From NCBI GenBank assembly GCA_021785805.1, contig JAJYEJ010000050.1:1-5738 (forward strand): DNA of 5,738 nt, in the 5' to 3' direction. The notes below the pieces were generated by a model. It did not search any database, was not told the DNA's origin, and was given only the letters and a program-made list of their open reading frames with translations. The DNA is from Microcaldota archaeon. GTDB taxonomy: Archaea > Micrarchaeota > Micrarchaeia > Micrarchaeales > Micrarchaeaceae. Made by a program: the position numbers and the translations under genes. Below, one piece after another: positions 1 to 5,488 of this stretch. Position 1 is the stretch's first letter. The number at the start of each line of letters is the position of its first letter.

Positions 1-238
1 TTTTGTAACCCTCCTCCTTCCGGGCCAACAGTTCCCCAGCATTCTTCAAAGAGGCCTCTTGGTTAGCTAAAATCTCCTCTCTCCTAGCAAAGTCGGTCTC
101 TTTTGCCTTAAACGCCTCCTCCTTGGCCGTAATCTCGGTCTCTCTGCTCGCCAGGTCCTTCCCGGTCCTTTCAAGCTTCATCAGTTTTGCTGCGGCAGCC
201 TGGAGTTTTGCATACTCGTCATCACTAATCCTTACCAT
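1..238 (-). CDS. Coiled-coil protein of unknown function (C-terminus cut by window edge)
   Basis: The first 79 residues are visible; the gene runs off the left edge. After a short N-terminal part (MVRISDDEYAKLQ) the chain is highly charged and helical. From residue 29 to 78 it follows an exact 7-residue pattern: a hydrophobic residue at 29, 36, 43, 50, 57, 64, 71 and 78 (L, I, F, F, L, L, L, Y), usually followed three residues later by Arg/Lys/Gln-Glu. No enzyme motif, signal peptide or membrane segment is visible, so no function is assigned. The start at 238 is chosen because GGTG (247-244) lies 5 nt upstream and a TATA box (294-285) sits about 50 nt upstream. The frame stays open to another ATG at 328, which would add 30 residues. 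That stretch contains the TATA box and three CGA codons, unlike the AGG/AGA usage of the gene, so it is probably non-coding. The gene lies downstream of the beta-CASP nuclease on the same strand but seems to have its own promoter. Confidence 0.7.
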   Translation of the reverse strand, partial: MVRISDDEYAKLQAAAAKLMKLERTGKDLASRETEITAKEEAFKAKETDFARREEILANQEASLKNAGELLARKEEGYK

Positions 239-243
239 TATAG

Positions 244-247
244 CACC
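244..247 (-). promoter_or_regulatory. Ribosome-binding site GGTG of the coiled-coil gene
   Basis: On the minus strand GGTG is followed by CTATA and then the ATG at 238. GGTG can pair with CACC in the conserved 3' end of 16S rRNA. The 5-nt spacing matches four other starts in the window, which supports the start at 238 over the one at 328. Confidence 0.5.
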
Positions 248-284
248 ATTATATCGTCGTACCACTAACGGCTCAACTACATCA

Positions 285-294
285 GATATATAAG
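285..294 (-). promoter_or_regulatory. Probable TATA box of the coiled-coil gene
   Basis: The minus strand reads CTTATATATC. Its centre is about 51 nt upstream of the ATG at 238. With the usual archaeal distance of about 26 nt to the transcription start, the start would be near 264 and the leader about 25 nt, which includes the GGTG site. Confidence 0.5.
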
Positions 295-326
295 CCTTAC
301 TAAAGGCTCGGCTTTGGGACGAAGCC
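293..326. repeat. Two adjacent short inverted repeats next to the TATA box
   Basis: AGCCTT (293-298) and AAGGCT (303-308) form a 6-bp stem around a 4-nt loop. Immediately beside it GGCTT (310-314) and AAGCC (322-326) form a 5-bp stem, extended by a possible G-U pair in RNA. AAGCC at 292-296 could also pair with GGCTT at 310-314, so alternative foldings exist. The first repeat overlaps the end of the TATA box at 293-294. It could be an operator, part of the 3' end of the nuclease mRNA, or chance; there is no oligo-T tract typical of archaeal termination. Confidence 0.35.
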
Positions 327-372
327 ATGGTTCTAAGCGTTTCAGCTACAAATAGCGCAAATCAACGAGAGC

Positions 373-1629
373 CTATTCCCCTAGCTTTATTGTGTCCCCT
401 ATCTTCGGCGCATGTGCCTCTATGCCCATACCTTTGACATCCTCTACAAGGGAGTTGGCGTTTTCTTCGCTCCCATGCACGCAAATCACCACCTGCGGCG
501 AACTCCTCCTGACGTACTCTACCAGTTCACTCCTACCTGCATGGGCAGAAAGGTCATGGAAGCTTACCGGTGTCGTTATCTTCCTAGGGACCTCGTCGAG
601 TATTATCTTGCCCTGTTCCAGCAGCATCCTGCCGTTTGTCTCTTCAGGCTGATATCCTGTAAGGAATATCTTCGAATGCTTGTTCAGCTTCGTTATGTAG
701 CTCAGCACCGGACCTCCATTGAGCATGCCGGATGTCGTCAGTATGATCGACGGCTCTTTCAAGGCCTCCCTCCTATCGTCAAGCTCCTCTATCCAGTTTA
801 CCCTCTGCACCGCATCGCTCAATAACCTGAAGTTGTGAAGGAAGCTCGGATGCTTCATGGCGATGGCGGTAGCAGCCCTGGACATGCCGTCAACATGGGT
901 CATCTCGGATAGGCCTGCAGCCTCGAGTATCGCAAGCAGCTCCTGGCTCCTGCCAACTGCGAATGCCGGGAGCAGCGCTGTTCCTCCATCGGCAAGGACC
1001 CCTCTTATCGAAGTTACGAGTTCATCCACTATCTTCTGCCTGTCCGGATGGTCCTTGTTGGCATAGGTGGATTCCATTATCAGCACATCGCTCTCCACCA
1101 CTGTCGCGCCGTCATGCAGAGACTGCTTCTTGAGCTTGAAATCCCCAGTGTAAACGACCTTTTGATAATCCTTCGCCCTCGTCCTTTCGACCTTGGTTAT
1201 CGCGCTACCGCAGATATGGCCTGCATCGTAAAGCTCTATGTCGAAGTTCCCTAGCATGGCTGCCTTTCCGTAATCCAGGCTTACGAACCTGTTGCCGAAC
1301 TCCCTGATCTGTTTCTTATGGAACTTTCTAGGATGGTGCTGCTTCTTCGCGATGTTAAGCGAATCCTCCAGGAGGAGGGTTGAAAGCTCCATCGTAGCTA
1401 CGGTCCCGAAGGTTGGCACAGGCGCGTTCTCATAAAGCCACGGGGAAGCCCCGCTGTGATCCAGATGCGCATGGCTGACGATGAGCCCGTCTACATCAGG
1501 CGTAGAGATCGGATACTCCATCTTATGGTCTATTTTTATGCCATAGTCGAGAAGCAAGCTCCTATCATCCTTGAGCAATATGGCGGACCTGCCCACTTCC
1601 TGCGCTCCGCCTAAGAATTTCAATATCAT
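373..1629 (-). CDS. KH-less archaeal beta-CASP ribonuclease (aCPSF2-type)
   Basis: This is a metallo-beta-lactamase/beta-CASP nuclease acting on RNA in the cytoplasm. Numbered from the ATG at 1629 (418 residues), the metal site is complete: Asp28 (LLLDYG, motif I), HAHLDH at 53-58 (motif II), His138 in AGHICGS (motif III) and Asp163 in YTGDF (motif IV). The beta-CASP motifs are present: Glu186 in MESTYA (A), His363 in LSAHAG (B) and His385 in CVHGSEE (C). SGMLNGG (300-306) is typical of the CPSF-like branch. There are no N-terminal KH domains, which excludes aCPSF1; the length and motifs fit aCPSF2 better than aRNase J, though the choice within the family is inference. Members are reported to have endo- and/or 5'-3' exonuclease activity. 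A GTG at 1641 is in frame, but it is part of the likely GGTG ribosome site (1642-1639), and family members usually begin close to the LKFLGGAQEVGRS strand, favouring the ATG at 1629. It is divergent from the winged-helix gene. Confidence 0.92.
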   Translation of the reverse strand: MILKFLGGAQEVGRSAILLKDDRSLLLDYGIKIDHKMEYPISTPDVDGLIVSHAHLDHSGASPWLYENAPVPTFGTVATMELSTLLLEDSLNIAKKQHHPRKFHKKQIREFGNRFVSLDYGKAAMLGNFDIELYDAGHICGSAITKVERTRAKDYQKVVYTGDFKLKKQSLHDGATVVESDVLIMESTYANKDHPDRQKIVDELVTSIRGVLADGGTALLPAFAVGRSQELLAILEAAGLSEMTHVDGMSRAATAIAMKHPSFLHNFRLLSDAVQRVNWIEELDDRREALKEPSIILTTSGMLNGGPVLSYITKLNKHSKIFLTGYQPEETNGRMLLEQGKIILDEVPRKITTPVSFHDLSAHAGRSELVEYVRRSSPQVVICVHGSEENANSLVEDVKGMGIEAHAPKIGDTIKLGE

Positions 1630-1667
1630 CGAATCGAACACCAGTCAATACAAGATTCCTCTGCCAC

Positions 1668-1677
1668 CTTTATAAAG
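1668..1677. promoter_or_regulatory. Palindromic TATA element between divergent genes
   Basis: CTTTATAAAG is identical on both strands. On the minus strand it predicts transcription start near 1647, giving a leader of about 18 nt that includes GGTG before the ATG at 1629. On the plus strand it predicts a start near 1698-1700, giving a leader of about 8-10 nt before the ATG at 1708. One TBP site may therefore serve both genes. A second TATA-like sequence, TATAAAAG at 1691-1698, lies only 10 nt before the plus-strand ATG, which is too close for normal use. Confidence 0.5.
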
Positions 1678-1707
1678 ATTGTCGTTCATGTATAAAAGGC
1701 GAGTTTC

Positions 1708-2493
1708 ATGGCAGATGACATTAACTTTGTTGACCTACTGGCGATATCAAAGATAACCCAAGGCATGACCGTAGAGAAATTCGGTGGCGTGATCAACTCA
1801 TCGCTTTTCGACGCGGCGAACGTCCTCGGCTCGCTCAGCATAAAGAAGCTGATAACGTTCACGACTTTGATGACAGGACAGAACCCCATCACAGTAACGG
1901 ACCAGGGCAAGGCGCTAATCTCGGAGGCGAACGCAAAGGCGAAGGAGGAGTTCGACAGCCTAGATTACTCGGTGCTGCTGCAGCTTGAGGCAGGCAAACG
2001 CTCCATAGTGGACCTTGGCAGTGCGCTTAACGTCAGGCAGAGGGATCTAGCGCTAAGGCTATACAAGCTCGCGCAGCAGCAGTACATAACGTACGACTTC
2101 AGGAGCGGGGTCGTGGATATAATGCTTACGGAAAAGGGATTCACCCAGGCAAAGGCGGGGATGCCGGTCAAACCCCAGCCCCAGCCCCAACCACAGCCCC
2201 CTGCCCAACCGCAGCCTCAGATCAATCCTTCCGGGATGCTTTCCTCGCCAGCTACTGCTTCGGCGACGGCACAGCCGAACCTCCAGCAGCAGATAACGCA
2301 GCAGATGATAAAACCGCAGCAGGTGGTCTCACCCTCACCGCAGCCTGTACCGGGCGGAGGCGCGGCAGATGCGGCAAAGGTAGAGGCTCAGATTAAGGCC
2401 GGGTCAGGCAGAGGAAAGAAGAAGTACCTGATCATCGCCGTAATCGTGATAGTGGTAGTCGTGGCGGTCGCATACGGACTCAAGCTCATCTGA
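1708..2493 (+). CDS. Tail-anchored protein with two predicted winged-helix domains
   Basis: The 261-residue protein has four parts. Residues about 5-75 look like a winged-helix fold: helices, then a beta hairpin (LITFTTL...PITVT) and a last helix beginning TDQGKALI. Residues about 85-150 look like a second one: LDYSVLLQLEAGKRSIVDLGSAL, a recognition-like helix VRQRDLALRLYKLAQ, a wing (YITYDFRSGVVDIMLT) and EKGFTQA. Residues 152-220 form a Pro/Gln-rich flexible linker. Residues 241-257 are one hydrophobic membrane helix preceded by GRGKKK, so the bulk should face the cytoplasm with a very short tail outside. The domain assignment rests on pattern, not a search. It may be a membrane-tethered DNA-binding regulator or use the domains for protein contacts; the target is unknown. 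The start keeps the first helix intact; the next in-frame ATG (codon 20) would remove it. No clear GGTG site precedes it, so it may be nearly leaderless. Confidence 0.85.
   Translation: MADDINFVDLLAISKITQGMTVEKFGGVINSSLFDAANVLGSLSIKKLITFTTLMTGQNPITVTDQGKALISEANAKAKEEFDSLDYSVLLQLEAGKRSIVDLGSALNVRQRDLALRLYKLAQQQYITYDFRSGVVDIMLTEKGFTQAKAGMPVKPQPQPQPQPPAQPQPQINPSGMLSSPATASATAQPNLQQQITQQMIKPQQVVSPSPQPVPGGGAADAAKVEAQIKAGSGRGKKKYLIIAVIVIVVVVAVAYGLKLI
2173..2220 (+). repeat. Pro-Gln coding repeat in the linker
   Basis: A run of CCN-CAR codon pairs, several of them CCC CAG or CCC CAA, encodes residues 156-171 (PQPQPQPQPPAQPQPQ). It is a low-complexity tract that could vary in length between strains by slippage. 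Confidence 0.8.
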
Positions 2494-2510
2494 TCCTGTA
2501 GATTACCCAT

Positions 2511-2527
2511 CGATCCGGTACGGATCG
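2511..2527. repeat. Perfect 7-bp inverted repeat between convergent genes
   Basis: CGATCCG (2511-2517), spacer GTA, CGGATCG (2521-2527). It lies in the 48-nt gap between two convergent stop codons, 17 nt after one and 14 nt from the other. It could form a hairpin in both transcripts and protect or define 3' ends, or bind a protein. No oligo-T tract, the usual archaeal termination signal, follows on either strand, so calling it a terminator would be a guess. Confidence 0.55.
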
Positions 2528-2541
2528 GCGTCCATACGCGC

Positions 2542-3486
2542 CTATGGGCCATGGTAAGTATCGCTCCAGTTGGATAGGTATGTTATCCCGGAGGCGGTGC
2601 TGTTGTAGTTGTCAGAACTATAATCGTCGGGATTCCCGTTCAGCGGCCACCAAGCAACGAGATACAATATCTCAGTAGGCGCCCCTCCGATGCCTTCCTG
2701 GTAAAGCGCGTTTATCTGGTTCTCGGAAAGCGACGTGTTGTATAGCTGCACATTGGATATCTGCCCATCGAAATGTGAATTCCATGCTTGGTGGTAACCT
2801 ATCACCCACGGGAATGTGGAGATGAACTCCGTCGGCAACGTGGTTGCCGTGCACGTGCTTCCGCTATGCGCTCCGCTGTTGGTGTAATATCCCTCAAGCT
2901 GCCCGTTCACGTACACCCTGAATCCATAGGAGCGGTTGTAGGTGCCTGCGACGTTGTACCACGAGTTATAAGTATACGCAGCGCTAGTCGTGGCGAAGTC
3001 GCCGACCCCGTTAGTGTCATATCCGAAGAAGAAGCCGAACTCGTTGCCGGAGGGCGGTGAGGTGCCGAGCGTCAGCGATTGCCCTGCGCCAGAGCCCCTA
3101 TTATTCAGTGCCACGTTCGAATGCGGTCCGCACCATCCCGTGCTGTCCCCTGTGATATAGACCCACACGCTTTCAGTCCATCCTGTAGAAGTGACATTCA
3201 TGTGCAATGGCGTAGTCACGGAACCGGACTGTCCGTTGAAATACGCGACCGTCTCCGGCAGGACTCCCTGGCAGGTCCCTTCCAAGGAACGCCCCGCAGC
3301 ACCTTCTGAGGAGCTGAGAGGATTTGTCACCTTGCACGCCCCGGGCTGCACCTTCGGAAGATAATTTCCTCCTATATTGAATACACCCATGGCATATAGC
3401 AGCCCTATCACTATCACTATGACTACTATCACCGCTCCGTAACTGGTTACGTATTCCATCGCCGACTGCGCTTTCACGAACCCCAA
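2542..3486 (-). CDS. Type IV pilin-like protein with LamG/concanavalin-A-like domain
   Basis: Numbered from the TTG at 3486 (314 residues), the protein starts with a class III signal: a short basic region and QSAMEY (7-12), then a hydrophobic helix (about 17-35). In this family a prepilin peptidase cuts before the Gln and the helix packs in a pilus core or membrane. The exported part is a jelly-roll LamG-like domain: VAYFNGQSGSV (80-90), SVWVYI, NSWYNVAGTYN and FRVYVNGQLEGYY, FDGQISNVQLYNTSLS (239-254) and INALYQEG. It ends with LVAWWPLNGN (276-285), which resembles the start of another LamG repeat. Five N-x-S/T sequons and four exported cysteines fit a glycosylated, possibly disulfide-bonded surface protein. 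Carbohydrate or cell-surface binding is inferred. Starts possible: TTG 3504, TTG 3486, GTG 3477. GGTG lies exactly 5 nt before TTG 3486; GTG 3477 would give the compact MKAQSAMEY form and is a real alternative. Confidence 0.88.
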   Translation of the reverse strand: MGFVKAQSAMEYVTSYGAVIVVIVIVIGLLYAMGVFNIGGNYLPKVQPGACKVTNPLSSSEGAAGRSLEGTCQGVLPETVAYFNGQSGSVTTPLHMNVTSTGWTESVWVYITGDSTGWCGPHSNVALNNRGSGAGQSLTLGTSPPSGNEFGFFFGYDTNGVGDFATTSAAYTYNSWYNVAGTYNRSYGFRVYVNGQLEGYYTNSGAHSGSTCTATTLPTEFISTFPWVIGYHQAWNSHFDGQISNVQLYNTSLSENQINALYQEGIGGAPTEILYLVAWWPLNGNPDDYSSDNYNSTASGITYLSNWSDTYHGP

Positions 3487-3491
3487 GAATC

Positions 3492-3495
3492 CACC
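3492..3495 (-). promoter_or_regulatory. Ribosome-binding site GGTG deciding the pilin start
   Basis: The minus strand reads GGTG, then GATTC, then TTG at 3486. The 5-nt spacing equals that at other starts here. It is 14 nt from the GTG at 3477 and lies inside the frame if TTG 3504 is used, so it favours 3486. Confidence 0.45.
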
Positions 3496-3528
3496 GATGC
3501 ACAATTGCAGTAGGAATTATGCAGCAAC

Positions 3529-3537
3529 ATTTTAGAT
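3529..3537 (-). promoter_or_regulatory. Possible TATA box of the pilin gene
   Basis: The minus strand reads CATCTAAAA. Transcription would begin near 3507 and give a leader of about 20 nt that contains the GGTG site. ATAATT nearer the gene (about 3515-3520) would start transcription inside the ribosome-binding site and is less likely. The match to a TATA consensus is weak. Confidence 0.3.
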
Positions 3538-3567
3538 GCTTTGCTAGAGGGCGGCCTGTAAAACAAC

Positions 3568-3576
3568 ATTAATATT
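3568..3576 (+). promoter_or_regulatory. Probable TATA box of the acyl-CoA synthetase operon
   Basis: ATTAATATT is centred about 38 nt before the TTG at 3610. It predicts transcription starting near 3598 and a leader of about 12 nt containing GGGGTTGAT, an imperfect ribosome-binding sequence. The junctions downstream are 4 nt or overlapping, so this should be the main promoter of all four genes. Confidence 0.45.
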
Positions 3577-3609
3577 CCTTGCTAGCGATTATACCTTGGG
3601 GTTGATTGC

Positions 3610-4221
3610 TTGCTTCTCGACTATTCTTACGCAAAAAAGATGATGGATAAGTATGGGATCAGGAGTATAGAAAGCAGATACGTCGCAAGTGCGGAAGATG
3701 CAGTAAAGTTCGCCAACGACGATCCGATAGTCCTAAAGGTCTTGTCGCAGAAAGCGCTCCACAAATCCAAAAGCGGCCTGGTGGTGCTCGACCTGAGTGC
3801 CGCACGAGACATAACGGACGCATACAAGCAGCTGTCAAATAAGGCGAGGGGGCTGAAGCCCTATCGCATACTGGCGCAGCGCATGGTGAAGGGAGGGGTC
3901 GAGATAATAATAGGCGGCAAGGTTGATGCGCAATTCGGAAAGCTGATCCTCCTGGGGCTAGGTGGGATATACGTCGAGACATTCAAAGACTTCGCGCTCA
4001 GGGTATGCCCGATAACGAAATACGACGCACAAGCGATGTTAAACCAGCTTAAATCGAGAAAGGTCATAGCCCCTGACGAGAAGACTGAGGCCACTATAAT
4101 ATCTCTCCTGATGAAAGCGTCAAAGATGTTCATGGAAAACGACGTAAGCGAGATAGACCTCAATCCAATAATAATCCATGACGGCACATACGACGCGGTA
4201 GACCTGAGGATGCTGAAGTGA
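3610..4221 (+). CDS. acdB: ADP-forming acyl-CoA (acetyl-CoA) synthetase, beta subunit
   Basis: This is the ATP-grasp subunit of an ADP-forming acyl-CoA synthetase, which makes ATP from acyl-CoA, ADP and phosphate in the cytoplasm. In order along its 203 residues: the LLDYSYAKKMMDKYGI start, VLKVLSQKALHKS with Lys43 and His51, QRMVKGGVEIIIGG (90-103), DAQFGKLILLGLGGIYVE (106-123), and the acidic metal/nucleotide motif EIDLNP (181-186). His51 aligns with the beta-subunit histidine reported as a phosphorylation site in the Pyrococcus furiosus enzyme (His71). The usual HKSDxGG reads HKSKSGL here, losing the Asp and one Gly. The protein is about 30 residues shorter than the Pyrococcus subunit (232 by memory), mainly at the N-terminus. 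The start is a TTG; an upstream in-frame stop (3583-3585) and no other start codon leave it or the ATGs at 3640/3643, which would cut the first helix. The matching alpha subunit is two genes downstream. Confidence 0.9.
   Translation: MLLDYSYAKKMMDKYGIRSIESRYVASAEDAVKFANDDPIVLKVLSQKALHKSKSGLVVLDLSAARDITDAYKQLSNKARGLKPYRILAQRMVKGGVEIIIGGKVDAQFGKLILLGLGGIYVETFKDFALRVCPITKYDAQAMLNQLKSRKVIAPDEKTEATIISLLMKASKMFMENDVSEIDLNPIIIHDGTYDAVDLRMLK
4217..4220 (+). promoter_or_regulatory. AGTG ribosome-binding site overlapping the acdB stop
   Basis: AGTG is followed by ATATA and the TTG at 4226. The TGA stop of the upstream gene (4219-4221) lies within it. The layout suggests that ribosomes ending on acdB restart on the next gene. 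Confidence 0.4.
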
Positions 4222-4225
4222 TATA

Positions 4226-4696
4226 TTGTCGAAGTTGAATTCAACAAAAACAAGCCTGAAAAAGCTAGTAAAGAAGTGCATGAACTCTACGTTCTACTGC
4301 ACTTTGGCAACTCACGAAAAGGGAAACCCCTGGGTTGCCCCTGTGGCCTTCGCTTATGATAATAATTTCAACATTTACTTCGTGTCAAGCCAGTCTTCAA
4401 GGCACATGAAAGACATATCACGCAACAACAAGGTTGCTGTCGCCATATATACCACTGTCCAAAAAGCCACCTCTCCGAAGATAGGAGTCCAGCTTGAAGG
4501 CAAGGTGCGGCAGGTCAAGGGACTGGAAATCCTCAAGGCATATAAGGTATATTTCGGAAGATTGGTTGCCTGGGAGGGCGCAACTGTAGCCTATTTCAGG
4601 AGCAGGGGAGCGGAATGGAAGTTCTACAAGGTCAATACTTCGAAATTGTTTTACTTCAACCAGAAGTTCGGGGAGGAAAGGCAAGCGGTGAAGTGA
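4226..4696 (+). CDS. FMN-binding split-barrel (pyridoxamine 5'-phosphate oxidase-like) protein
   Basis: The 156-residue protein has the size and strand pattern of the PNPOx-like split barrel, a dimeric fold that binds FMN or F420. Visible blocks are FYCTLATHEKGNPWVAPVAF (23-42), with the family's typical x-LAT-x(4-5)-P-x-x-x-P layout, then NIYFVSSQSSRHMKDISRNN (49-68), whose Ser/Arg/Lys region usually contacts flavin phosphate, VAVAIY (70-75), IGVQLEGKVRQV (86-97), and a C-terminal WKFYKVNTSKLFYF strand pair. True pyridoxine oxidase is unlikely because the C-terminal substrate signature is not seen; a general flavin- or F420-dependent reductase or cofactor-binding protein is possible. It begins with TTG, 4 nt after acdB; the AGTG site 5 nt upstream supports this start, with another TTG at 4235 as alternative. 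Its place between synthetase subunits points to a redox role connected with the same substrate, which is inference. Confidence 0.85.
   Translation: MSKLNSTKTSLKKLVKKCMNSTFYCTLATHEKGNPWVAPVAFAYDNNFNIYFVSSQSSRHMKDISRNNKVAVAIYTTVQKATSPKIGVQLEGKVRQVKGLEILKAYKVYFGRLVAWEGATVAYFRSRGAEWKFYKVNTSKLFYFNQKFGEERQAVK
4687..4690 (+). promoter_or_regulatory. GGTG ribosome-binding site of the SDR gene
   Basis: GGTG, 5 nt, then ATG at 4696. It lies inside the end of the split-barrel gene. It decides the SDR start at 4696 over the longer open frame beginning at 4615. Confidence 0.6.
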
Positions 4697-5484
4697 TGGA
4701 TGTCGATAGATTATTCAGCGTGAAAGGCAACGTGGCGATAATTACCGGTGCATCTGCCGGCCTCGGTCAGGTTTTTGCCGAGGTGTTCGCATCGAAGGGC
4801 GCAAAGCTGGCAATATGTGCAAGAAGAGAAAAAGAACTGAAGAAGTTTGCAAAGCTTCTTGAAAACAGGTATGGCACCGATGTATTATTCATGCACGTGG
4901 ATGTCACAAAAGAGGACCAGATAAAAAAATTCTGCGGTGCTGTGGCAAAAAAGTACGGACGCATAGACATATTGGTAAACAATGTGGGGACCTCGGGAGA
5001 AACCGCCGGCGATGAACCCTCATTCACGTTTGGAAAAGACAAATGGGATAAGGAAATGGAGAAAAACCTGACAGGAACGTTCCTGATGGCAAGGGAAGCG
5101 GCGAAGTACATGGCAAAGAACAAGTACGGAAAGATAATTAATCTTTCAAGCGTGCTTGGCCTTATAGCAGCTAACGGCTGGAACATGCCATCTTACTATG
5201 CGTCGAAAGGTGGAATTGTGAACCTTACGAGGGGGCTGGCTGTCGAGTTCGCAAAATACTGCATAAACGTGAATGCTATCGCGCCAGGCACATTCCCAAG
5301 CCAGGGCACCGCTTCGATGTTCAAGGACCCAAAGACAGTCAAATACATAGAGTCGCTAGTGCCTCTCCACAGGATGGGCAAGCACGATGATTTGAAGGGA
5401 GTCATATTATTCCTTGCTTCACATGCTTCTGATTATATAACTGGGCATACATTGCCGGTAGATGGCGGCTGGACGATTTGGTGA
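4696..5484 (+). CDS. Short-chain dehydrogenase/reductase (SDR), classical type
   Basis: The 262-residue protein is a classical SDR, an NAD(P)-dependent oxidoreductase. The nucleotide motif TGASAGLG is at 17-24, the NNVG motif (variant of NNAG) at 95-98, Asn124 in KNLTG, the catalytic Ser152 in INLSSVLG, and Tyr167 and Lys171 in YYASK. PG follows at 197-198, and the chain ends with the usual TGHTLPVDGGW. Arg43-Arg44 after the second strand (ICARR) suggests NADP(H) preference. The opening LFSVKGNVAIITGASAGLG resembles gluconate 5-dehydrogenase/FabG-like members, but the substrate cannot be read from sequence. The ATG overlaps the previous stop by one base (TGATG) and has GGTG 5 nt upstream. The open frame continues upstream to 4615, but that part is the split-barrel gene in another frame. 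It probably works on an alcohol, ketone or hydroxyacyl compound linked to the flanking acyl-CoA synthetase (inference). Confidence 0.93.
   Translation: MDVDRLFSVKGNVAIITGASAGLGQVFAEVFASKGAKLAICARREKELKKFAKLLENRYGTDVLFMHVDVTKEDQIKKFCGAVAKKYGRIDILVNNVGTSGETAGDEPSFTFGKDKWDKEMEKNLTGTFLMAREAAKYMAKNKYGKIINLSSVLGLIAANGWNMPSYYASKGGIVNLTRGLAVEFAKYCINVNAIAPGTFPSQGTASMFKDPKTVKYIESLVPLHRMGKHDDLKGVILFLASHASDYITGHTLPVDGGWTIW
5480..5483 (+). promoter_or_regulatory. GGTG ribosome-binding site of acdA, overlapping the SDR stop
   Basis: GGTG is followed by ATGTC and the ATG at 5489. The SDR stop TGA (5482-5484) begins inside it, so release at the stop would leave the ribosome on the next gene's binding site. 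Confidence 0.55.
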
Positions 5485-5488
5485 TGTC

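Noticed and set aside
239..328. 30-residue N-terminal extension of the coiled-coil protein from the ATG at 328
   Set aside because: It contains the likely TATA box and has codon use unlike the rest of the gene; there is no ribosome-binding site before it. Not fully excluded.
392..1254. Several open frames on the plus strand opposite the nuclease
   Set aside because: They lie antisense to a gene with complete metallo-beta-lactamase and beta-CASP motifs, have no recognisable domains, and lack promoters or GGTG sites.
1691..1698. TATAAAAG as the promoter of the winged-helix gene
   Set aside because: Transcription would begin near 1720, inside the gene, and the next start (codon 20) would delete the first helix. 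The palindromic TATA at 1668-1677 fits better.
2672..3502. Open frames on both strands overlapping the pilin-LamG gene
   Set aside because: They have no family features, whereas the 2542-3486 frame has a pilin signal, membrane helix and LamG motifs.
3541..3585. Repeated TTGCTAG (3541-3547 and 3579-3585) as a binding site or attachment repeat
   Set aside because: Seven bases repeated once in a short intergenic region can occur by chance, and no mobile element or symmetry supports it.
3627..4253. Minus-strand open frames opposite acdB
   Set aside because: They are antisense to a clear ATP-grasp gene and have no motifs of their own.
4615..4695. 27-residue N-terminal extension of the SDR
   Set aside because: It overlaps the end of the split-barrel gene in another frame, while the ATG at 4696 has GGTG at 5 nt and gives the normal SDR N-terminus.
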